DNA of 64,000 bases from Saliniramus sp050485405. GTDB lineage: Bacteria > Pseudomonadota > Alphaproteobacteria > Rhizobiales > Beijerinckiaceae. The stretch is from NCBI GenBank assembly GCA_050485405.1, contig JBJHBI010000003.1, positions 1 to 64,000 of the forward strand, given 5' to 3'. Below, one piece after another: positions 1 through 8,265 of this stretch. Below the pieces are notes generated by a model, which was not told where the DNA came from, searched no databases, and saw nothing but the letters and a program-made list of their open reading frames with translations. The translations under genes were made by a program, and so were the position numbers. Numbering within the stretch: position 1 is the stretch's first letter; the number at the start of each line of letters is the position of its first letter.

Positions 1-318
1 ATCGTTCTCTCCGAGAAGCTCGCCGCGCAGGTGCATTACCCGGCGATCGACGTGCTGACTTCGAAGAGCCGCCTGTTCAACGAAGTGACCACCCCCGAGC
101 ACCGGGCCGCAGCCGGGCGCCTGCGCGAACTCTACGCGCGCTATCAGGAGCTCGAATTGCTGATCCAGGTCGGCGAATACAAGAAAGGCGCCGATGCTCT
201 CAATGACGAGGCGGTGGAGAAAATCGACACCATCAAGGCGCTTCTCAAGCAGAAGCCCGGCGAAATCGCCCGTTTCGACGAGACCATCAAGCGCCTGCGC
301 GAAATTACGGGTATGTGA
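1..318 (+). CDS. sctN: Type III secretion ATPase SctN, C-terminal end (partial)
   Basis: The reading frame enters from the left edge, so only the last 105 residues are seen. They match the C-terminal region of the FliI/SctN/YscN ATPase family: the stretch AIDVLTSKSRLF after a conserved YP, then the helical C-terminal domain ending in TIKRLREITGM. This hexameric ATPase sits under the export gate and detaches chaperones and unfolds substrates. The nucleotide-binding motifs lie outside the window. FliI has a similar C-terminus, but the downstream order O-Q-R-S-T-U is that of non-flagellar type III systems. The stop codon overlaps the next start (TGATG), which indicates translational coupling. 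Confidence 0.85.
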   Translation: MVLSEKLAAQVHYPAIDVLTSKSRLFNEVTTPEHRAAAGRLRELYARYQELELLIQVGEYKKGADALNDEAVEKIDTIKALLKQKPGEIARFDETIKRLREITGM

Positions 319-788
319 TGCGCGACCAGTTGCAGAAGCTCATGACGGTCCGGGCCCTGCGCGCCAAGCAACGTCGGCGCGACTATCAGGCCGAGCGGGA
401 AAAGCTCGCCGCGATGGAGCAGGAACTGGCGGACAACGCCCGCCGCGCCGGCGCTGCGGAGGCCGCCCGGGCGGCGGCGGGCCGTATCGGAGGCACGTCC
501 GGAGCGGTCTACACGCAGGCGACCGTCAACGATGCAGAACGGCAGAAGTATTTCTACGACCTCCAGCTGCGCGATCTCAGGACGGCGCGCCTGCGCATCG
601 ACCGCAAGATCACGGCTCAGCGCAAGCAGGTCGAGCAAGCCTTCGAAGCCGTGCGGGAAGCGGAGCGCTCGGCCGAACAGCTCGACACCTTCGACGCCGA
701 ACTCGCCGAGAAGGAGGCTCGCGAGGCCGAACTCCAGGAAGAACTCCAGACCGAGACGCCGCCCAAACCAAGCTGGAAAGAAAAATGA
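318..788 (+). CDS. sctO: Type III secretion stalk protein SctO (YscO/FliJ-like)
   Basis: This 156-residue protein is almost entirely charged alpha-helix rich in Lys, Arg, Glu and Ala, as in the FliJ/YscO coiled-coil stalk that inserts into the ATPase ring and links it to the export gate. Sequence conservation in this family is low, so the call rests on size, predicted coiled coil (roughly residues 8-55 and 85-145) and position between sctN and sctQ. An in-frame GTG one codon upstream is possible; I chose the ATG that overlaps the sctN stop. No separate SctP needle-length ruler gene lies between this gene and sctQ, where many such operons have one. Confidence 0.72.
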   Translation: MRDQLQKLMTVRALRAKQRRRDYQAEREKLAAMEQELADNARRAGAAEAARAAAGRIGGTSGAVYTQATVNDAERQKYFYDLQLRDLRTARLRIDRKITAQRKQVEQAFEAVREAERSAEQLDTFDAELAEKEAREAELQEELQTETPPKPSWKEK

Positions 789-1876
789 ACGCACCCTTTC
801 GACGCGCCGACCCCGCCGAGGCGCAGCCGCTGGATCTGCCGATGCTCAGCCTGCGCGAGGCGGGCGACCAACGTCGCCTCTCGCGCCTGCGTCCCGACCC
901 GGAATTCGATACGGGTATCGGACGCATCGCGCTCACGATCGCCGATCCGGCAGCACTCGCCACGTGGGAGGGAACCTGGACACGGCTCGATCTGCTCTGC
1001 GCGGATCGCGCGGCGAGCCTGTGGTTGCCCGACGACATCGTCACCGCGATGCTGCGCGGCGCCTATCCCATGCTGGACGATACGGCATTGTCCAGCGCCG
1101 ACCGGGCGTTGCTCGTCGATGCGCAGGAGAACGATCTCATCGACGCCTTCTCCCACGCGATCCGTGCGGAAATCGCCGTGGTCGCGGCGGAACGGGGGCT
1201 GCGGATCGAAATCCGGCCCGATTTCGTATTCGAGGCGGGCGCGACCGGGGGTGCCGAGGGCCAGGCCGGCGCCCGCTTCCCCGTCGCGCTCACCTGCCAC
1301 GTGATCGAACGCGAACACCTCGTTTCGGCGATGGTGGCCGGCCCGATCGGCCGCAAGCCGTTTTCCGGACTGACGACATCCATCGCCTTCCGCTGCGGCT
1401 GGACCCGGCTGACACTCGCGGAATTCGCGACCATCGAACCCGGTTGTGGAATTTCACTTGACGATACTACTTTAAGTTTTCAAAAGATTGTAGCAATCAC
1501 AGCAGAGCGATTCGCTCAGACTTGCAACTGGAAGACCATCAAACCAGCACTCGAAGGGCCGCTCCTGCGACCCATGGATGCGACCACCCTTCCCTACTCG
1601 ACGGATACGCGTGTGAGCGAACAACCGCAAAAGCCTGAGGAAGCGGCCCCGACCGGGAGCATCGACGAGATCCCGGTGCGGCTGATCTTCGAACTGGGAC
1701 GTCTCGAACTGCCGCTCGCGGAGCTCGAGAGCCTGAACGCAGGCTACGTCTTCGATCTCGGCAAGCCGCTCAGCCAGAGCGTCGACATCATCGCGAACGG
1801 CAGCCGGGTCGGCACCGGCGAACTGGTGCGGCTCGGCGAGTCGATCGGAGTGAGGGTGTCGAAGCTCGCACGATGA
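785..1876 (+). CDS. sctQ: Type III secretion sorting-platform protein SctQ
   Basis: This 363-residue protein ends in a SpoA (surface presentation of antigens) domain, roughly residues 290-360, the hallmark of SctQ/YscQ/FliN proteins that form the cytoplasmic sorting platform. The N-terminal two thirds are divergent, as usual for SctQ. The start ATG overlaps the sctO stop (ATGA), and the stop overlaps the sctR start (ATGA). A visibly AT-rich patch at about 1445-1530 has codon use unlike the rest of the gene. An in-frame ATG at 1574 would give a protein of about 100 residues containing only the C-terminal SpoA domain, comparable to the internal products known for YscQ and SpaO; this is inference. 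Confidence 0.85.
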   Translation: MNAPFRRADPAEAQPLDLPMLSLREAGDQRRLSRLRPDPEFDTGIGRIALTIADPAALATWEGTWTRLDLLCADRAASLWLPDDIVTAMLRGAYPMLDDTALSSADRALLVDAQENDLIDAFSHAIRAEIAVVAAERGLRIEIRPDFVFEAGATGGAEGQAGARFPVALTCHVIEREHLVSAMVAGPIGRKPFSGLTTSIAFRCGWTRLTLAEFATIEPGCGISLDDTTLSFQKIVAITAERFAQTCNWKTIKPALEGPLLRPMDATTLPYSTDTRVSEQPQKPEEAAPTGSIDEIPVRLIFELGRLELPLAELESLNAGYVFDLGKPLSQSVDIIANGSRVGTGELVRLGESIGVRVSKLAR

Positions 1877-2541
1877 CGAATCTGGCGATCCCGACGTATT
1901 TTTCGCTCATCGTCCTTTCGGCGATCATCGCCGTCGTTCCCTTCCTCGTCGTCGCCGCCACATCCTTCGCGAAGATATCGATCGTTCTCTTCCTCGTGCG
2001 CAACGCTCTGGGCATCCAGCAGACGCCGCCGGGTGTGCTGATCAACACCGTCGCCATCGTGCTCACCCTGTTCATCATGGCGCCGATCCTGCGCGAGATG
2101 TACGGAATCATCTCCGATCCGCGCCAGAGCTTCGAGACCATCGACGATTACGAGGCGATCTTCTTCGAGGCGACGGCCCCGTTGATCGGTTTCCTGCAAC
2201 TGCATGCGCGACCGGAAGCGACGGCGTTCTTCGTCGAAACCACCACCTTGCTGTGGGCGCAATACGATGTGGAGATGCAGGTTACCGACAACGATATCGT
2301 CGTGCTCCTGCCCGCCTTCCTCATCTCGGAGCTGACCCGCGCCTTCGAGATCGGCTTCCTGCTCTACCTGCCCTTCCTCGTCATCGATTTCGTGGTCAGC
2401 GTGATCATCGTGTCGATGGGTATGTCGATGTTGTCGCCGACGGTGATCTCGACGCCGCTCAAGCTGTTGCTCTTCGTCTTCATCGACGGCTGGTCCCGGC
2501 TCTTGCAGGGTCTCGTCCTGTCCTACGTGCCGGGAGTATAG
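1873..2541 (+). CDS. sctR: Type III secretion export-gate protein SctR
   Basis: The 222-residue protein has about four hydrophobic segments (roughly residues 7-40, 55-75, 160-188 and 195-215) and the FliP/SctR family pattern, including SFAKISIVLFLVRNALG near the N-terminus. SctR forms the inner-membrane export gate with SctS and SctT. It lacks the cleaved signal peptide and long N-terminal extension common in flagellar FliP, which supports a non-flagellar system. It overlaps sctQ by four bases and is followed two bases later by sctS. Confidence 0.92.
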   Translation: MTNLAIPTYFSLIVLSAIIAVVPFLVVAATSFAKISIVLFLVRNALGIQQTPPGVLINTVAIVLTLFIMAPILREMYGIISDPRQSFETIDDYEAIFFEATAPLIGFLQLHARPEATAFFVETTTLLWAQYDVEMQVTDNDIVVLLPAFLISELTRAFEIGFLLYLPFLVIDFVVSVIIVSMGMSMLSPTVISTPLKLLLFVFIDGWSRLLQGLVLSYVPGV

Positions 2542-2543
2542 CC

Positions 2544-2813
2544 ATGGGATCTTCCGGCCTCGTCCAGCAGATCTACGACAGCTTTCTGACTGCGCTCGTC
2601 ATCGTGGCGCCGCCCATGATCGCGGCGATGGTAGTGGGCGTCCTGCTCGCCATCCTGATGGCCGCGACCCAGATCCAGGACCAGACCCTGCCTCAGCTCG
2701 TGAAGATCATCGTGATCCTGGGCGTCCTGATGATCGGCGGGGTGCCGATGTCCGCCCCGCTCTTCGAATATTCCCGCGGGCTCTTCGCGTCGTTCCACAC
2801 CATGACCCGGTGA
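2544..2813 (+). CDS. sctS: Type III secretion export-gate protein SctS
   Basis: This 89-residue protein has two hydrophobic helices (about residues 14-40 and 50-72), the size and layout of SctS/FliQ. It is a component of the SctRST export gate. It starts at an ATG two bases after the sctR stop and ends five bases before sctT. Identification rests on size, topology and conserved gene order. Confidence 0.9.
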   Translation: MGSSGLVQQIYDSFLTALVIVAPPMIAAMVVGVLLAILMAATQIQDQTLPQLVKIIVILGVLMIGGVPMSAPLFEYSRGLFASFHTMTR

Positions 2814-2817
2814 GGCG

Positions 2818-3639
2818 GTGACCGAATTCGACGAGATCATCACGGCCTGGGTGGAGCGCCACCTGTGGACCGGCCTCGCCTTCGCCACGGGATTTGCCCG
2901 CATCATCGCCGTGCTCCAGATCTTTCCGCTGTTTACCGCGCTGAACGTGCGCGGCTCCATCCGCGCGACGCTCGCCCTCGTCCTCGCGATCCCGCTCGTG
3001 CCGATGATCGAGCCACAATTGATGCAGCTCGGGGATCCCGATCTCTGGGTGCTCGCATCGCTCATGGTCAAGGAATTCGTCTTCGGCCTGCTGCTCGGAT
3101 GCCTGGTCGCCATTCCGTTCTGGGGCATCCAGAGCGCCGGCGACGTCATCGACGTCTCGCGCGGCGCGAGTGCGGCGAACGTCGCCGATCCGGTGAACGC
3201 GGACGAGAATTCGCAGACCGGTCTCATCCTGCTCTACGCCTCGCTCGCGATCTTCGTCGTCGCCGGCGGATTGCAATTGGTGATAGAATTAGTTTACCAC
3301 TCGTACAGCATATTACGGATCACCGACGTCGCCCCTCCGATGGGGATGACGACGATCGTGGCGATCGGTGATCTGCTCACGCGGATGTTCACGCTCGGTG
3401 TGATCATCTCGGGCCCGATGATGATCGCCCTGATCGCCGTGGATCTGTCGCTGGTCTTTGCGAGCCGCATCGCCAAGCAGATCCAGGTTTCGGAATTCGC
3501 GATGATCGTCAAGAACCTGTGCGTGTGCGCCTTCATCCCGCTCTACGCCCTGTTCCTGGAAGAATACATGCTCGACGACTGGCGCGACCTGATGCGTTTC
3601 GTCGAGGCCTTCCTGCTGATCGGCGAGGTGTTGCAGTAG
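2818..3639 (+). CDS. sctT: Type III secretion export-gate protein SctT
   Basis: The 273-residue multi-pass membrane protein fits the SctT/FliR family, with a conserved FATGFARIIAVLQIFP-like N-terminal segment and the block around GLLLGCLVAIPFWGIQSAGD. It completes the SctRST export gate. The start is a GTG four bases after the sctS stop. A short AT-rich patch near 3270-3320 (residues about 152-168) uses rare codons such as ATA and TTA that are otherwise uncommon here. The gene lies 18 bases upstream of sctU. Confidence 0.9.
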   Translation: MTEFDEIITAWVERHLWTGLAFATGFARIIAVLQIFPLFTALNVRGSIRATLALVLAIPLVPMIEPQLMQLGDPDLWVLASLMVKEFVFGLLLGCLVAIPFWGIQSAGDVIDVSRGASAANVADPVNADENSQTGLILLYASLAIFVVAGGLQLVIELVYHSYSILRITDVAPPMGMTTIVAIGDLLTRMFTLGVIISGPMMIALIAVDLSLVFASRIAKQIQVSEFAMIVKNLCVCAFIPLYALFLEEYMLDDWRDLMRFVEAFLLIGEVLQ

Positions 3640-3657
3640 CGACGGGGGAGCGCGACC

Positions 3658-4710
3658 ATGTCGGGCAAGGACGATTCCGAGGAAGCCACGCTCGAACCCT
3701 CGTCGCAGAAGCTCAAGCAATTGCGCGATCAGGGACAGGTGCCGCGCAGCCAGGAAGTCACCGGCGCGGTGACCCTGATAGCCGTTCTATTCTATGTGCT
3801 CGCGACCTACCAGTCGACCATCGACAGTCTCGCCATAGCCTTCGTCGACAACCCCGCATTTCTCGCCGCGCCGTTCGAGGAACGCGTCTATCAGGGCGCG
3901 CGGATGAGCGTGCGGCTGCTGTTCGAGCTCGCCCTTCCGGTCATGGCCATCGCCATCCTCTCGGCGCTCATCGCGACGATGCTCGACGTCGGCGGGTTTC
4001 TCTTCAGCCTGCAGGTGCTGACGCCGAACTTTGCCAAGTTCAATCCGATGGAGGGCCTCAAGAACATCTTCAAGGTCAAGAGCCTGATCGACCTGTTCAA
4101 GAGCGCCGTGAAGATCGTCATCTTCTTCATCTGCCTCGTGGTGATCCTGCGCAGCTATATCAACGACGTCGTGTGGGCACCGACCTGCGGTATGGGTTGC
4201 ATCTTCGACGTCGGCAGCACGATCATTTTCTACATCATCCTGATCTCGACCTTTCTCGTCGTTCTCTTCGCCGCGATCGATTTCGTCATCTCGCGCGTCC
4301 TGTTCATCCGCGACAACAAGATGACCCAGACCGAGATGAAGCGGGAAATGAAGGAAGCCTTCGGCGACCCGCATGTGCGCGGCGAGCGCAACCGAATCCG
4401 CAGGGAGATGGCCGACACTGCCGGGCTCGTCGGGCCGAAAGCGGCCAATCTCTGGATCGCAGGCCCCGGCGGGATGATCGGCATCGCCTACAAGCCCGAG
4501 CAATCGGGCGTGCCGATGATCGCCACGAAGGCGCTGGCCGACAACGAGGCGCGCGCCCGTGAGGTGGCACGTGAAAACGGGGCTGCGATCGAGAACAATC
4601 CCGAACTGTTCAAGGTCCTGATCACCGGAGGCAAGATCGGCCAGCCGATCCCGCGCGAAAGCTTCACGGAGGTTGCCCAGGCCCTCGTTCGCGCCGGCTT
4701 CTCGGGCTGA
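3658..4710 (+). CDS. sctU: Type III secretion switch protein SctU with variant cleavage site (GPGG for NPTH)
   Basis: This 350-residue protein has the family layout: a short cytoplasmic N-terminus with EEATLEPSSQKLKQLRDQGQ, four membrane segments between about residues 38 and 215, a linker with the conserved GDPHVRGER stretch, and the cytoplasmic domain. FlhB/SctU proteins normally cut themselves within NPTH, and cleavage allows the switch in export specificity. Here the aligned residues 269-272 are Gly-Pro-Gly-Gly, so the asparagine that performs cleavage is missing. The flanking fold (IGIAYKPEQSGVP, ENNPELFKVL) is intact, so this is not a frameshift. It is the last gene of the operon seen here. 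Confidence 0.93.
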   Translation: MSGKDDSEEATLEPSSQKLKQLRDQGQVPRSQEVTGAVTLIAVLFYVLATYQSTIDSLAIAFVDNPAFLAAPFEERVYQGARMSVRLLFELALPVMAIAILSALIATMLDVGGFLFSLQVLTPNFAKFNPMEGLKNIFKVKSLIDLFKSAVKIVIFFICLVVILRSYINDVVWAPTCGMGCIFDVGSTIIFYIILISTFLVVLFAAIDFVISRVLFIRDNKMTQTEMKREMKEAFGDPHVRGERNRIRREMADTAGLVGPKAANLWIAGPGGMIGIAYKPEQSGVPMIATKALADNEARAREVARENGAAIENNPELFKVLITGGKIGQPIPRESFTEVAQALVRAGFSG

Positions 4711-4871
4711 CCGGGCGCGCGGGATCGACGCATCGACGGAACGCAGCGCCTTCGCCAACCGTTGCGAAAGATCAATGCAAAGCGTGACCGGGACAGACAT
4801 TCTGAATCGGGATCGGCCACGCGACAAGCGAACCGCACGATGCAGGCGGCCGGCACAGGAGGAGCAAGCGT

Positions 4872-5693
4872 ATGTCGTTCATGGAAATTCTCGTCGTCCT
4901 CAATCCGGAAACCGAGGCAGTCGGGCCCTATGCGGCCTCCGTCGCCAAATCCTTCGAGGCCCGCACCCGCGCCGCTTCCGTCGCGATCGATCCGGCCATG
5001 CCGAGCTACGTCATCCCGGAAATGCCGAGCGACGTGCTCGAACAGGCCCGCGCAGCCGGGCGCGAAGAAGCGCAGGCGCGCCTTTCGACCTATGAAATGC
5101 AGGCGCGCCAGGCCGGTATCGCCGTCGACGGGTTCGTCGTGCAGGGCATGATGGATCGCAGCGCCGCACAGCTCGAGCGCCTCGCGCGCTATTACGACCT
5201 GACCATCATCGAACAGCCCGGCCCCGACCGCGAGAAGGGTGGCCCCGTCCTTCTCGAAGCGCTGCTGTTCGGCTCCGGGCGCCCGCTGCTGATCGTCCCC
5301 TACATCCAGCGCGCACCGATGAAGCTCGACAACGTCATCGTCGCCTGGGACGAAAGCGCGACCGCAGCGAAAGCCGTCGGCGCGGCCATGCCGCTCCTGA
5401 TGCGCGCAAAGAGCATCGAGGTCGTCGGTGTGACCTCAGGAGCGGAGGGCGAGCGCGAACGCGGCGAGCGTCTCGCGAAGGTTCTCGCCGGCCACGGCAT
5501 GCAGACGAAATCGCGCATGCTCGGCGATGTCGGCAGCGTCTCCGACACCATCCTCTCCCACGCTGCCGATAACGGAGCCGATCTGATCGTGATGGGCGGC
5601 TACGGCCATTCGCGCATGCGCGAACTCATCCTCGGCGGCGCCACGCGCGGCATCCTGCAGAGCATGACCGTTCCGGTCCTGATGATGCACTGA
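4872..5693 (+). CDS. Universal stress protein, tandem UspA domains
   Basis: This 273-residue protein has two UspA folds, about residues 1-145 and 150-273. The second ends with the ATP-binding signature GGYGHSRMRELILGGATRG, a G-x2-G-x9-G(S/T) pattern; the first repeat lacks a recognisable copy, so only one nucleotide site is expected. Tandem Usp proteins are associated with stress survival in other bacteria; the specific trigger here is unknown. An AGGAGGAG ribosome binding site lies just upstream of the ATG. It is 161 bases from sctU on the same strand, far enough that co-transcription is uncertain. Confidence 0.88.
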   Translation: MSFMEILVVLNPETEAVGPYAASVAKSFEARTRAASVAIDPAMPSYVIPEMPSDVLEQARAAGREEAQARLSTYEMQARQAGIAVDGFVVQGMMDRSAAQLERLARYYDLTIIEQPGPDREKGGPVLLEALLFGSGRPLLIVPYIQRAPMKLDNVIVAWDESATAAKAVGAAMPLLMRAKSIEVVGVTSGAEGERERGERLAKVLAGHGMQTKSRMLGDVGSVSDTILSHAADNGADLIVMGGYGHSRMRELILGGATRGILQSMTVPVLMMH

Positions 5694-5772
5694 CCTGCGT
5701 CGCGGTTCCCACCGCACTGGTCGCGCCTACGATCCGCAATGCCGAAGCGGGCCACGGCGTAAGAACCACGCA

Positions 5773-5806
5773 ACCCGCTCTCCCCCGCAAAGAAGCGAGA
5801 GCGGGT
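5773..5806. terminator. Hairpin between convergent usp and lipB
   Basis: A perfect 10-bp inverted repeat (ACCCGCTCTC and GAGAGCGGGT) with a 14-base loop lies between two genes that converge. There is no U-tract on either strand, so it may be a weak bidirectional terminator or an mRNA 3'-end stabiliser. Confidence 0.5.
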
Positions 5807-5876
5807 ACGGCATTCGTGGGGGTTGGGAAGGCACCCGCCTCGACAATCATCGATGGCGGAAATCCGGGAAGCGTGC

Positions 5877-6596
5877 TTACCCCTCCCCCGCTTCCACAGT
5901 CATCGTGGCGCCAAAAATCTCCTCGCAGCGGGCGCGCATGATCGCGTCGACTTCCGGCATCGTCACCGGGTAGCCGAGATCGACGAGGCTCGTGACGCCG
6001 TGTTCGCTGATGCCGCAGGGAACGATGCCGGTGAAGTGGTCGAGATCGGGTTCGACGTTGAGGCTCACCCCGTGGAAGCTCACCCAGCGGCGCACGCGAA
6101 TGCCGATCGCGGCGATCTTGTCCTCGACATGCAGCCCTTTGTCGGGGCGGCGCACCCAGACGCCGACGCGATCCTCGCGGCGCTCGCCACGGATGTTGAA
6201 TTCCGCGAGCGTCGCGATCAACCAGTTCTCCAGGGCGGAGACGTAGCGGCGCAGATCCGGTTCACGGCGGTTCAGATCGAGCATGACATAGGCCACGCGC
6301 TGGCCCGGACCGTGATAGGTATATTGCCCGCCCCGCCCCGAGGCATGGACGGGAAAGCGGTCGGGGGCGACGAGATCGCTCTCGCGCGCGGAGGTGCCGG
6401 CGGTATAGAGCGGGGGGTGTTCGAGCAGCCAGATGCATTCACGCGCCTCGCCGGCCGCGATCCGCGCCGCACGCGCCTCCATCGCCGCGACGGCCTGCTC
6501 GTAACCGACGAGCCCCTCGCTCACCACCCAGTCTATCGGCGGTGAGCCGGCCCGAGGCAGGAAGGAAGCGACGGCATCGGCGCGCGTGTTAACCAA
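5877..6596 (-). CDS. lipB: Octanoyl-[acyl-carrier protein]:protein octanoyltransferase LipB
   Basis: LipB transfers octanoate from acyl carrier protein to lipoyl domains, the first step of lipoate synthesis. It would serve SucB (18250-19485), whose lipoyl domain is in this window. The 239-residue protein shows the family motifs: LLEHPPLYTAGTSA, GGQYTYHGPGQ, the catalytic lysine in DKIAAIG and the catalytic cysteine in PCGIS. The only in-frame start that leaves the domain complete is TTG at 6596; it is preceded by AGGG seven bases upstream, which supports this unusual start. It is divergent from fliN. Confidence 0.93.
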   Translation of the reverse strand: MVNTRADAVASFLPRAGSPPIDWVVSEGLVGYEQAVAAMEARAARIAAGEARECIWLLEHPPLYTAGTSARESDLVAPDRFPVHASGRGGQYTYHGPGQRVAYVMLDLNRREPDLRRYVSALENWLIATLAEFNIRGERREDRVGVWVRRPDKGLHVEDKIAAIGIRVRRWVSFHGVSLNVEPDLDHFTGIVPCGISEHGVTSLVDLGYPVTMPEVDAIMRARCEEIFGATMTVEAGEG

Positions 6597-6716
6597 TGGT
6601 TCACCCTGTTCTGGTCAGGTGGGGACATGCTTGATCGCCTTTAAGTAAGGCACGCGGCAGACGGCGTCCATCGCCGGAAGCGGGAAACGGGCAGGCAGGA
6701 AACGGGTAGGTCGGAC

Positions 6717-7031
6717 GTGCCGAGTATCGATGGTCTCAATGTTGATCTGAAGGTCGTACTGGGCCGTCGGCAGATGCCGGTCCACATGTTGCTGCGCATG
6801 GGACGCGGCGCGGTGATCGAACTCGATCAGACCGACGACGACACCGTCGAGATCCTCGCCAACGATCACCCGATCGCGCGTGGCCAGATCATCGTCACCG
6901 GCACGCGCATCCAGGTGGAGATCACCGAGATCATCCCCAAACCCACGCTCGTGCGCGACAAGGGCGTCTCGATCGGGGACGGGGCCGTGGCGGCGAAGGC
7001 GGCTGCCGAGATTCCGCCGGAACAGGGCTGA
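6717..7031 (+). CDS. fliN: Flagellar motor switch protein FliN
   Basis: This 104-residue protein is a single SpoA domain (about residues 8-78) with the FliN pattern LNVDLKVVLGRRQMPV, followed by a short tail. FliN forms the lower part of the flagellar C-ring. The start is GTG, and a GGGTAGG stretch lies upstream. It is a paralogue of SctQ encoded 5 kb to the left, but its neighbours on the right are flagellar rod and ring genes, so a motor role is most likely. It converges on flgI with 43 bases between, which is unusual because fliN commonly lies with fliG/fliM. Confidence 0.85.
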   Translation: MPSIDGLNVDLKVVLGRRQMPVHMLLRMGRGAVIELDQTDDDTVEILANDHPIARGQIIVTGTRIQVEITEIIPKPTLVRDKGVSIGDGAVAAKAAAEIPPEQG

Positions 7032-7034
7032 AAC

Positions 7035-7050
7035 AGCCGCGAGCGCGGCT
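7035..7050. terminator. Small hairpin between convergent fliN and flgI
   Basis: A 6-bp GC-rich inverted repeat (AGCCGC and GCGGCT) with a 4-base loop lies in the 43-base gap between the two stops. There is no U-tract; termination is plausible but unproven. Confidence 0.35.
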
Positions 7051-7074
7051 CTTCGCCCGCGCCTTCGCCTTTCC

Positions 7075-8265
7075 TCATTGCACCACCAGATCCGCCTGGA
7101 GCGCACCTGCGGTCTTGATTGCCTGCAGGATGGCAATGATGCCCATCGGCTTGAGGCCGATCTGGTTGAGCCCGCGCACCAGCGTCTGCAGATCCGCGCC
7201 ACCGATGATGGCCAGCTGGCCGCCGGTTTCCTCGGCCTCGACTTCCGTATCCGGCAGGACCACGGTCTCGCCGAAGCTCAGCGGGTTCGGCTGGTCGGCG
7301 AAGGGACGCTCGGTGATCCGCACCGAAATGTTGCCATGGGTGACGGCCACCGTGGAGATCTGCACGTTCTGGCCGATCACGACGGTGCCGGTCCGCTCGT
7401 CGATCACCACCCGCGCAGGGGTATCGGGCGTGATCGACAGCTCCCCGATCTCCGCGAGGAAGCGCATCGGGCTGATGCGCTCGGGTTGGCGCACGAAAAC
7501 GGTGCGGAAATCGCGTTCCACCGCCGTACGCTCACCCCAGCGGGCCAGCGAGTAATTGTTGATCGCATCCGCGATGGAGACGGCGGTGCGGAAATCCGGG
7601 TTGCGCAATTCGAGGATGAGGTTGCGCATGTCGCGGAACTGATCAGGCAATTCGCGTTCGATCAAGGCGCCGTTGGCGATCCGCCCGGCGGTCGGTACGC
7701 CCTGCGAGACCAGAGCGGCTTCGCCCGCCGCCTCGAAGCCGGAAACGGAGACGGCGCCCTGGGCCACCGCATAGACCTGTCCGTCACCGCCCATCAGCGG
7801 CGTCACGACCAGCGTCCCGCCGTTGAGTGAACGCGAATCGCCGAGCGATCCGACAGAGACGTCGATGCGTGATCCGCGTCCGGCGAAGGGCGGCAGATCG
7901 GCCGTCACCACCACGGCGGCGACGTTGCGGGCGCGCAAGGTCTGGTCGACATTCACCCCCATGCGGTCGAGCATGGAGCGCAGCGATTGCTCGGTGAAGG
8001 GCGAGTTGCGCATCGTATCGCCCGTGCCGGGCAGGCCGATCACGAGGCCGTAGCCTACGAGCTGGTTGTCGCGCATGCCCTTGAGCGTGGTCACGTCCTT
8101 GATCCGCGTGCCGCCGCGCTGGGCGACGTCGGCGGAGGCGATACCGGGATCGCCGAGGGCGAGGATCACACCGGCGACGAGCAGCGTCGCGGCCCGCCAC
8201 AGGCTCGTTCGCACCGGCCTTGCGCGCCCTTTGGGAAGCGCGCCAAATCGTTCAAACATCTTCAT
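7075..8265 (-). CDS. flgI: Flagellar P-ring protein FlgI
   Basis: FlgI forms the periplasmic P-ring around the flagellar rod. The 396-residue protein has an N-terminal signal peptide (hydrophobic stretch about residues 24-44, cleavage near ASA-DV), then family motifs RIKDVTTLKGMRDNQLVGYG, GLPGTGD and a conserved C-terminus QTLVRGLNQIGLKP. It overlaps the flgA stop by four bases (ATGA); a second in-frame ATG follows two codons later. It is the last gene of the operon; the usual downstream flgH, fliL and fliP are not here. Confidence 0.96.
   Translation of the reverse strand: MKMFERFGALPKGRARPVRTSLWRAATLLVAGVILALGDPGIASADVAQRGGTRIKDVTTLKGMRDNQLVGYGLVIGLPGTGDTMRNSPFTEQSLRSMLDRMGVNVDQTLRARNVAAVVVTADLPPFAGRGSRIDVSVGSLGDSRSLNGGTLVVTPLMGGDGQVYAVAQGAVSVSGFEAAGEAALVSQGVPTAGRIANGALIERELPDQFRDMRNLILELRNPDFRTAVSIADAINNYSLARWGERTAVERDFRTVFVRQPERISPMRFLAEIGELSITPDTPARVVIDERTGTVVIGQNVQISTVAVTHGNISVRITERPFADQPNPLSFGETVVLPDTEVEAEETGGQLAIIGGADLQTLVRGLNQIGLKPMGIIAILQAIKTAGALQADLVVQ

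Noticed and set aside
1873..4710. Flagellar fliP-fliQ-fliR-flhB instead of sctR-S-T-U
   Set aside because: Gene order N-O-Q-R-S-T-U in one overlapping operon, short SctR without a signal peptide, and a separate flagellar locus nearby all point to a non-flagellar T3SS.
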